Origin: an uncultured Eubacterium sp.
GTDB taxonomy: Bacteria > Bacillota > Clostridia > Lachnospirales > Lachnospiraceae
Assembly (NCBI GenBank): GCA_910585745.1
Contig: CAJUFM010000084.1
Span: forward strand, 1 to 10,588
Length of the DNA: 10,588 nucleotides
Direction of reading: 5' to 3'
Part shown: one piece after another, positions 7,079 through 10,588 of the stretch
How the letters are laid out: each line of letters starts with the position of its first letter
Numbering within the stretch: the first letter of the stretch is position 1
Position numbers and translations under genes: made by a program
Notes under the pieces: generated by a model
What the model saw: the letters and a program-made list of their open reading frames with translations, nothing else
Told to the model about the DNA's origin: nothing
Database searches by the model: none

Positions 7079-8787
7079 AAAAATGGCTTATGTTAGATTG
7101 TGGGGCAATGCTGTTGTCATCTGTCTGTTACGCTATTAGTACGGTGGTAAAACAGTGGCTGTTTGACACGATCACAGAGGCAGCGGCAGGAAATACAACC
7201 TATCAGGCACTTATTATGGTTACGATATGTGTTGTGCTGTTTCAGATCGGAAACGAGCTGTTGAATGCGGTCTGCAATTTTACCTGGTCCCCCGCAATGA
7301 AATCCATGGTCGGCAGGCTGAAGCAGAAGATCCATAGAAAAATCGCCAGACTGCCGGGAAATTTATTTGAAGACGTGAAAGTATTAGAATGCATTGAAAA
7401 GGCAAATGTGGGGGCGGACAAGTGCTATGCGGTGTACAATGCAATAGCCACGATCTTATTGTTTTATGTTCCATATTTTATTGTTTTTGGAATTTATCTG
7501 TGGAGCCTGAAACCAATTTTGTTTCTCACACTATTATTTATTTTTCTGCCACTTGTCTTTAATCTTTTTATCAGAAAAAGAATAGTTGAAAAGCAGGTGG
7601 ATGAGACCATTCCGCTGCAACGAGAAAAGGATTATTACGAAATGGAATTGTTCAGCAGGGAAACGTGTAAAGAAAACCGCCTTTATGGCTCTTATTCTTT
7701 TTTTAGAAAAAAATTTGTTTCAGTGAATACTCTGTTTTGTGAAAAAAAGTGGAAATCAGCTAAAAAAGCAGGGGGTGTGGATCTGGGGATGCGAAGCCTG
7801 ACACTGGCAGGTTATCTGGGGATCATCCTGTTACTTCTGTATTCCATGATGGAGGGTTCGATTTCCATCGGTGCATTTGCCGCCGTATTTTCTTCTATCA
7901 CAACATTAATTACCTTTATGAATGATGCCATCGGGAATCATTTGGGGTCATTGTTTGACAATTTTGGATTTGTGAAAAAATATTTTGAATTTTTTGATCT
8001 TCCAGAGGAGACGTCAGAAGAGGGAGAGATTGGCTGGCAAGATAAGGTGGAAGTAAAACATGTCTCTTTTTGTTATCCTGGAACAGACCAGAAAGTACTG
8101 GAGGATGTTTCTTTTGAAATCCAAAAAGGAGAAACCATTGCGCTTGTGGGAGAAAATGGCGCGGGGAAAAGCACGCTGGTCCGGATCCTTTCTGGTGTAC
8201 TGATCCCGGATGCGGGAGAGGTTCTGGTGGATGGAAAAGATTTGTTTTCTGTGTGCCAGGAGGATCGTTTTCGGTATGTATCCGCGGTATTTCAACAGTT
8301 TATAAAGTATCAGATGAGCCTTCGCGAAAATGTGGAGATCTCAGCACAGGACAGCGACTATGAGAAAATGAAGCACTGCGTTCAAAAAAGTGAAATATTT
8401 CTGGATGAACGCTTCCCCCAGGGGTATGATACCATGTTGTCCAGAGAATTCGATGGGATTGATCTATCCGGCGGGCAATGGCAGCGTGTGGCACTTGCAA
8501 GAGGTTTATATAGAGACAGCAGGATCATACTGCTGGACGAACCGACATCCGCCATCGATCCGGTGGAAGAAGGTGTGCTGTACCGGAAATTTCAGAAAAT
8601 GATCCAGAATAAAATGGGGATCCTTGTGACACACCGGCTTGGTTCAGCCAGGATTGCCGATCGTATTGTTGTGCTAAAAGACGGAAAAGTTGTGGAACAG
8701 GGAACCCATGAAGCATTGCTTGACAGGCGGGGGCATTATGAAAAGATGTACCAGGAGCAGGCAAAATGGTATGAGCAGGGAAGATAG
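7075..8787 (+). CDS. ABC exporter half-transporter (subunit 2)
   Basis: A 570-residue partner of the preceding gene. The ATG at 7075 overlaps the upstream TGA as ATGA, with AAAGGAG at 7059-7065 nine bases before it, a hallmark of translational coupling. A TTG nine bases earlier (7066) abuts that site and is rejected. Membrane helices lie at about residues 8-26, 47-66, 122-142, 147-166, 243-259 and 264-282. ATPase motifs are all present: A-loop Y334, Walker A GENGAGKS (359-366), Q407, LSGGQ (464-468), Walker B IILLDE (484-489) with Glu489, and switch His520. Both subunits thus have a catalytic Glu after Walker B, unlike LmrCD/TM287-288-type heterodimers, where one site is degenerate. The proteins share block-level similarity (YPGTDxKVLExVSF, LSGGQWQ, HRLGxARxAD) but diverge in the membrane half, consistent with an old duplication. 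Confidence 0.92.
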   Translation: MKKWLMLDCGAMLLSSVCYAISTVVKQWLFDTITEAAAGNTTYQALIMVTICVVLFQIGNELLNAVCNFTWSPAMKSMVGRLKQKIHRKIARLPGNLFEDVKVLECIEKANVGADKCYAVYNAIATILLFYVPYFIVFGIYLWSLKPILFLTLLFIFLPLVFNLFIRKRIVEKQVDETIPLQREKDYYEMELFSRETCKENRLYGSYSFFRKKFVSVNTLFCEKKWKSAKKAGGVDLGMRSLTLAGYLGIILLLLYSMMEGSISIGAFAAVFSSITTLITFMNDAIGNHLGSLFDNFGFVKKYFEFFDLPEETSEEGEIGWQDKVEVKHVSFCYPGTDQKVLEDVSFEIQKGETIALVGENGAGKSTLVRILSGVLIPDAGEVLVDGKDLFSVCQEDRFRYVSAVFQQFIKYQMSLRENVEISAQDSDYEKMKHCVQKSEIFLDERFPQGYDTMLSREFDGIDLSGGQWQRVALARGLYRDSRIILLDEPTSAIDPVEEGVLYRKFQKMIQNKMGILVTHRLGSARIADRIVVLKDGKVVEQGTHEALLDRRGHYEKMYQEQAKWYEQGR

Positions 8788-8813
8788 AAATCAGCAAAGA
8801 TAGAAATCAGCAA
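8782..8813 (+). repeat. Perfect 16-bp tandem duplication over the transporter stop codon
   Basis: AGATAGAAATCAGCAA occurs twice with no gap (8782-8797 and 8798-8813). The first copy contains the last sense codon and TAG stop of the second transporter gene; the second copy supplies another in-sequence TAG. It looks like a recent replication-slippage event with no effect on the protein. Confidence 0.85.
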
Positions 8814-8816
8814 TAG

Positions 8817-8845
8817 TTGTATATTGGACGGATGAATGATATACT
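8817..8845 (+). promoter_or_regulatory. Sigma-A-like promoter of the Fic gene
   Basis: TTGTAT (8817-8822) and TATACT (8840-8845) are separated by exactly 17 bases, ahead of the Fic ribosome binding site. The leader would be about 45 bases. It starts immediately after the 16-bp duplication. No clear terminator separates it from the transporter operon, so readthrough is also possible. Confidence 0.6.
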
Positions 8846-8895
8846 ATGGTTAGAAATTAATATTTTTATTGAAATAATGGTTTATGGAGGATAAT

Positions 8896-9046
8896 ATGGC
8901 TCTGGAGAATAAACTGGGTATTAACGATTCAGCAGAACTTGCGAGGGAAGAAGAAAAAATAAGCAAGATCAAAGCAATTAAATTGTATGAAAGCCAAATC
9001 ATTGAAGAAGTTGAAGCTGGGAAGTTTTCTGGTCTTGCTAAAAATC
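8896..9046 (+). pseudogene. Fic-family protein, 5' fragment cut by an insertion sequence
   Basis: The frame from ATG 8896 reads MALENKLGINDSAELAREEE and continues to EAGKFSGLAK, which I recognise as the N-terminus of Fic/DOC-type proteins (PF02661) that normally proceed IHKFLFEDIY. Those proteins usually AMPylate target proteins and can act as toxins. GGAGG at 8886-8890, five bases upstream, fixes this start and makes the in-frame ATG at 8884 unlikely. After Lys49 the IS256-type element begins. Translation would run into IS sequence and stop at TAA 9127-9129, yielding a 77-residue chimera without the catalytic HPFxxGNG motif. The promoter and start remain intact, so loss of function is due to the insertion alone on this side. 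Confidence 0.75.
9027..9046 (+). repeat. Left target duplication of the IS (20 bp)
   Basis: TTCTGGTCTTGCTAAAAATC directly abuts the predicted left tip of the IS. It matches the right copy at 10511-10529 except for one extra A in the A-run. The right copy keeps the Fic frame (Lys-Ile-His), so the extra A here looks secondary. Confidence 0.7.
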
Positions 9047-9073
9047 GGGTTTGTCAAGTAAAGTGTGTAAGTT
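9047..9073 (+). repeat. IS terminal inverted repeat, left (distal to transposase start)
   Basis: It begins GGGTTTGTCAAG and ends with the core TAAAGTGTGTAAGTT (9059-9073). It matches the reverse complement of the right end at 21 of 27 positions, with all mismatches in the outer 12 bases. Confidence 0.75.
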
Positions 9074-9087
9074 TTTTTGATTTTTTT

Positions 9088-9115
9088 GGTGGCCGAGTTA
9101 ATCGACCACCTTTTT
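9088..9115 (+). terminator. Terminator just inside the left IS end
   Basis: GGTGGCCGA (9088-9096) pairs with TCGACCACC (9102-9110) with one mismatch around a 5-base loop, followed by TTTTT (9111-9115). It acts on plus-strand transcripts, that is, those entering from the interrupted fic promoter. It would end the truncated fic message before it runs antisense through the transposase. Confidence 0.7.
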
Positions 9116-9146
9116 GCATATGTAACTAAGTTATACAGAAACTGTC

Positions 9147-10409
9147 TTAAAAATTTTCATATTTCAATATCCGGGCTTGTATCTTGTCATCCATGGAAAG
9201 CTGGTTTCTGACCATAGCCCAGTTGGGTATAGGACGGTTGTTCCATTTTTTGTATAATTCTGTTATACGCAGATAAAGTGCCTTGCGTACTGCATCCTCG
9301 CTGGGAAAGGAACCCTTTTTCGTTACTTTCCGGAAACTGGAATTGACGGCCTCTATGGCATTCGTCGTATACATTACTTTCCGGACGGCGCTTCCATAAT
9401 TGAACAGCTGCTCCACATGCTGCCAGTTGCGGACCCACACATCCACAGCTCCCGGATAACGGCTCCATGCCTGTTTAAAGCGCTCAAATTCCGCTGCCGC
9501 TGCTTTCAGGCTGGAAGCACCGTACACTTTCTTTATCTGGGCCGTATATGCCTTGTAATCCTTTGATGGTATGTACCGGATGGAGTTCCGGATCAGATGC
9601 ACAATACACCGCTGGACAACGGCATCCTTAAATATGGACGTCGCTCCTTCTTCCAGGCCGGAAACGCCATCCATACTGATGAACAGCACATCTTCCACAC
9701 CCCTTGCCTTGATCTCGTCAAAGATCTGCATCCAGTAGTGTTTTCCTTCTGCCTCACCGATCCACAGTCCCAAGATGTCTTTTATCCCATTCACATCATA
9801 TCCCAGAATCACATATACGGCACAGTTTTTAGTTTCTGTTTCTTTGCGGATGGAGACATAAAGACAGTCCACAAATAAAAAGGTATAGAACCTTTTAAGC
9901 GGACGGTTCTGCCATTCCTCTGCTGTTTCGATGACACGGTCTGTGATATTTGAAATGGTTTCATGGGAAATTTCAAAACCATAGATCTCTTCAATGGTAT
10001 CTGCAATATCCCGCTGGCTCATTCCTTTCGCATACATAGACAGAACCTTGCCCTCAACGCCGCTTACATCCCTGGAACGCTTTGGTATCGCCTGTGGTTC
10101 AAAGGAAGCATCCCTGTCCCTTGGGACATCCACAGGAATGTCCCCATAGGTTGTTTTAACCGTTTTATGGCTGTATCCGTTTCTGCGGTTATCCGTGGCT
10201 TTGAATCCATGGTCGTTGGCTTCATAGCCAAGGTGGGAATCCATCTCTCCCTGAAGCATGGATTCAAACATTGGTCCAAATATGTCTTTGAGCGCTGCCT
10301 GCATATCCTCAGCAGTTCGTGGCTGGTATTCATCAATAATTGCCTGTGCAATAGCCATACCGGCTTTATTGCGTCTGTTTTTTCTGGGTGCCATAATTTC
10401 TGTACTCAT
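9147..10409 (-). CDS. IS256-family (Mutator-like) transposase
   Basis: A DDE transposase of 420 residues (PF00872) that catalyses cut or copy and joining of the IS ends. Catalytic residues are visible: D181 in FLFVDCLYVSIRKE, D247 in ISMDGVSGLEE and E353 in TNAIEAVNSSFRKVTK, with the family-typical QRCIVHLIRN motif (267-276) between the second and third. The N-terminal part has the conserved EMDSHLGYE (55-63) and RRNGYSHKT (75-83) blocks. An in-frame ATG four codons earlier (10421) is possible, but its AAAGG touches the start codon. The ATG at 10409 has AAAGGAT at 10412-10418 and reads MSTEIMAPRK, so I prefer it; either gives a functional protein. No frameshift or stop is seen, so it is probably active. 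Confidence 0.92.
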   Translation of the reverse strand: MSTEIMAPRKNRRNKAGMAIAQAIIDEYQPRTAEDMQAALKDIFGPMFESMLQGEMDSHLGYEANDHGFKATDNRRNGYSHKTVKTTYGDIPVDVPRDRDASFEPQAIPKRSRDVSGVEGKVLSMYAKGMSQRDIADTIEEIYGFEISHETISNITDRVIETAEEWQNRPLKRFYTFLFVDCLYVSIRKETETKNCAVYVILGYDVNGIKDILGLWIGEAEGKHYWMQIFDEIKARGVEDVLFISMDGVSGLEEGATSIFKDAVVQRCIVHLIRNSIRYIPSKDYKAYTAQIKKVYGASSLKAAAAEFERFKQAWSRYPGAVDVWVRNWQHVEQLFNYGSAVRKVMYTTNAIEAVNSSFRKVTKKGSFPSEDAVRKALYLRITELYKKWNNRPIPNWAMVRNQLSMDDKIQARILKYENF

Positions 10410-10432
10410 AAATCCTTTCATCCTTTCTTTCG

Positions 10433-10461
10433 AGTATACCGCACCTTATCATAAAAATAAA
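10433..10461 (-). promoter_or_regulatory. Probable transposase promoter
   Basis: On the minus strand, TATACT (10433-10438) has TTTATT (10456-10461) 17 bases upstream. The -10 is good and the -35 weak. The -35 region abuts and partly overlaps the subterminal palindrome (10458-10498), so transposase bound to its end could repress its own gene. Confidence 0.5.
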
Positions 10462-10498
10462 GTGCGTAAGTTTAGTTAACGGTAACTTACACACTTTA
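10458..10498. repeat. Subterminal palindrome repeating the IS end motif
   Basis: TAAAGTGCGTAAGTT (10458-10472) is followed, after 11 bases containing GTTAAC, by AACTTACACACTTTA (10484-10498), its complement with one mismatch. The outer arm is part of the terminal inverted repeat, so the end motif occurs three times in the IS: once at the left end and twice at the right. The arrangement suggests an additional transposase-binding or regulatory site only at the promoter-bearing end. Confidence 0.7.
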
Positions 10499-10510
10499 TA
10501 TTACACTCTC
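10484..10510 (-). repeat. IS terminal inverted repeat, right (transposase-proximal)
   Basis: Read on the minus strand from 10510 it starts GAGAGTGTAATA and continues with the core TAAAGTGTGTAAGTT shared perfectly with the left end. Confidence 0.75.
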
Positions 10511-10529
10511 TTCTGGTCTTGCTAAAATC
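10511..10529 (+). repeat. Right target duplication of the IS (19 bp)
   Basis: TTCTGGTCTTGCTAAAATC follows the IS tip directly and repeats 9027-9046 with one A fewer. It restores the Fic reading frame from codon Ser-Gly-Leu-Ala-Lys into Ile-His. Confidence 0.7.
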
Positions 10530-10588
10530 CATAAATTTTTTTGTAAAGATATAGTTTTTAACATACTTATATTTTACACCAACTGCCG
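10512..10588 (+). pseudogene. Fic-family gene, continuation after the IS (partial)
   Basis: From 10512 the frame reads SGLAKIHKFFCKDI, matching the Fic continuation expected after the first fragment (typical relatives read IHKFLFEDIY), and stays open to the window edge. After KDI the translation VFNILIFYTNC no longer resembles Fic, where a DFAGKIR-like stretch is expected. There may therefore be a further rearrangement, a small indel near the run of seven Ts (10535-10541), or simply divergence. The catalytic region would lie beyond the window. Confidence 0.55.

Larger units (their letters stand above)
9047..10510 (-). mobile_element. IS256-family insertion sequence, 1464 bp
   Basis: The element is bounded by imperfect 27-bp inverted repeats (9047-9073 and 10484-10510, 21 matches, including 15 perfect inner bases TAAAGTGTGTAAGTT). 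It carries a single complete transposase gene on the minus strand. It interrupts a Fic gene, and direct repeats touch both tips, which proves an insertion event. The length fits the family. It seems intact: ends, promoter and all catalytic residues are present, so it may be mobile. The transposase gene reads opposite to the interrupted host gene. Confidence 0.88.

Noticed and set aside
9963..10454. Plus-strand 163-residue open frame
   Set aside because: It is antisense to the transposase gene, whose catalytic motifs are unambiguous.
1..10588. CRISPR array, tRNA or rRNA genes
   Set aside because: No regularly spaced repeats and no cloverleaf or rRNA-like sequence were seen on either strand.

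Overview
The window looks like a low-to-mid GC Firmicute, most likely a gut Lachnospiraceae/Clostridia relative. The basis is strong GGAGG-type ribosome binding sites, a lipoprotein with a Val-Ser-Gly repeat linker behind its lipobox, an XRE regulator fused to a methyltransferase, a Fic gene beginning MALENKLG and an IS256-family transposase. This is inferred from style and family content; no species can be named. No rRNA, tRNA or CRISPR array is visible.

Layout. Positions 3-209 are the 3' end of an unrecognised gene. Positions 210-591 are a long non-coding or degraded stretch with an inverted pair of AT-rich dyad sites. A 204-residue protein of unknown function (592-1206) follows and ends at a perfect 12-bp hairpin. 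A good sigma-A-like promoter (1287-1315) then leads into a two-gene unit: a secreted lipoprotein with propeller-like repeats (1408-2769) and a beta-lactamase-fold serine hydrolase (2799-4022), closed by an intrinsic terminator at 4044-4071.

The centre of the window is a compact three-gene operon: an XRE-type DNA-binding domain fused to a SAM-dependent methyltransferase (4174-5283), then two ABC exporter half-transporters (5303-7078 and 7075-8787). The transporter genes overlap by ATGA, so they are probably translationally coupled and form a heterodimer. Both ATPase domains carry complete motif sets. A perfect 21-bp dyad (4086-4106) lies in the leader and is the natural candidate operator. My inference is a self-regulated modify-and-export or detoxification unit. 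I found no precursor peptide gene and no peptidase domain, so the substrate is unknown.

The right end is a broken Fic-family gene. Its promoter, ribosome binding site and first 49 codons are intact (from 8896), but a 1464-bp IS256-family element (9047-10510) interrupts it, and the reading frame resumes at 10512 to the window end. The insertion is flanked by a 19/20-bp direct repeat that differs by one A, much longer than the 8-9 bp usual for IS256. The IS carries 27-bp imperfect terminal repeats, a subterminal palindrome that repeats the terminal motif next to the transposase promoter, and a terminator that would stop transcription entering from the fic promoter.
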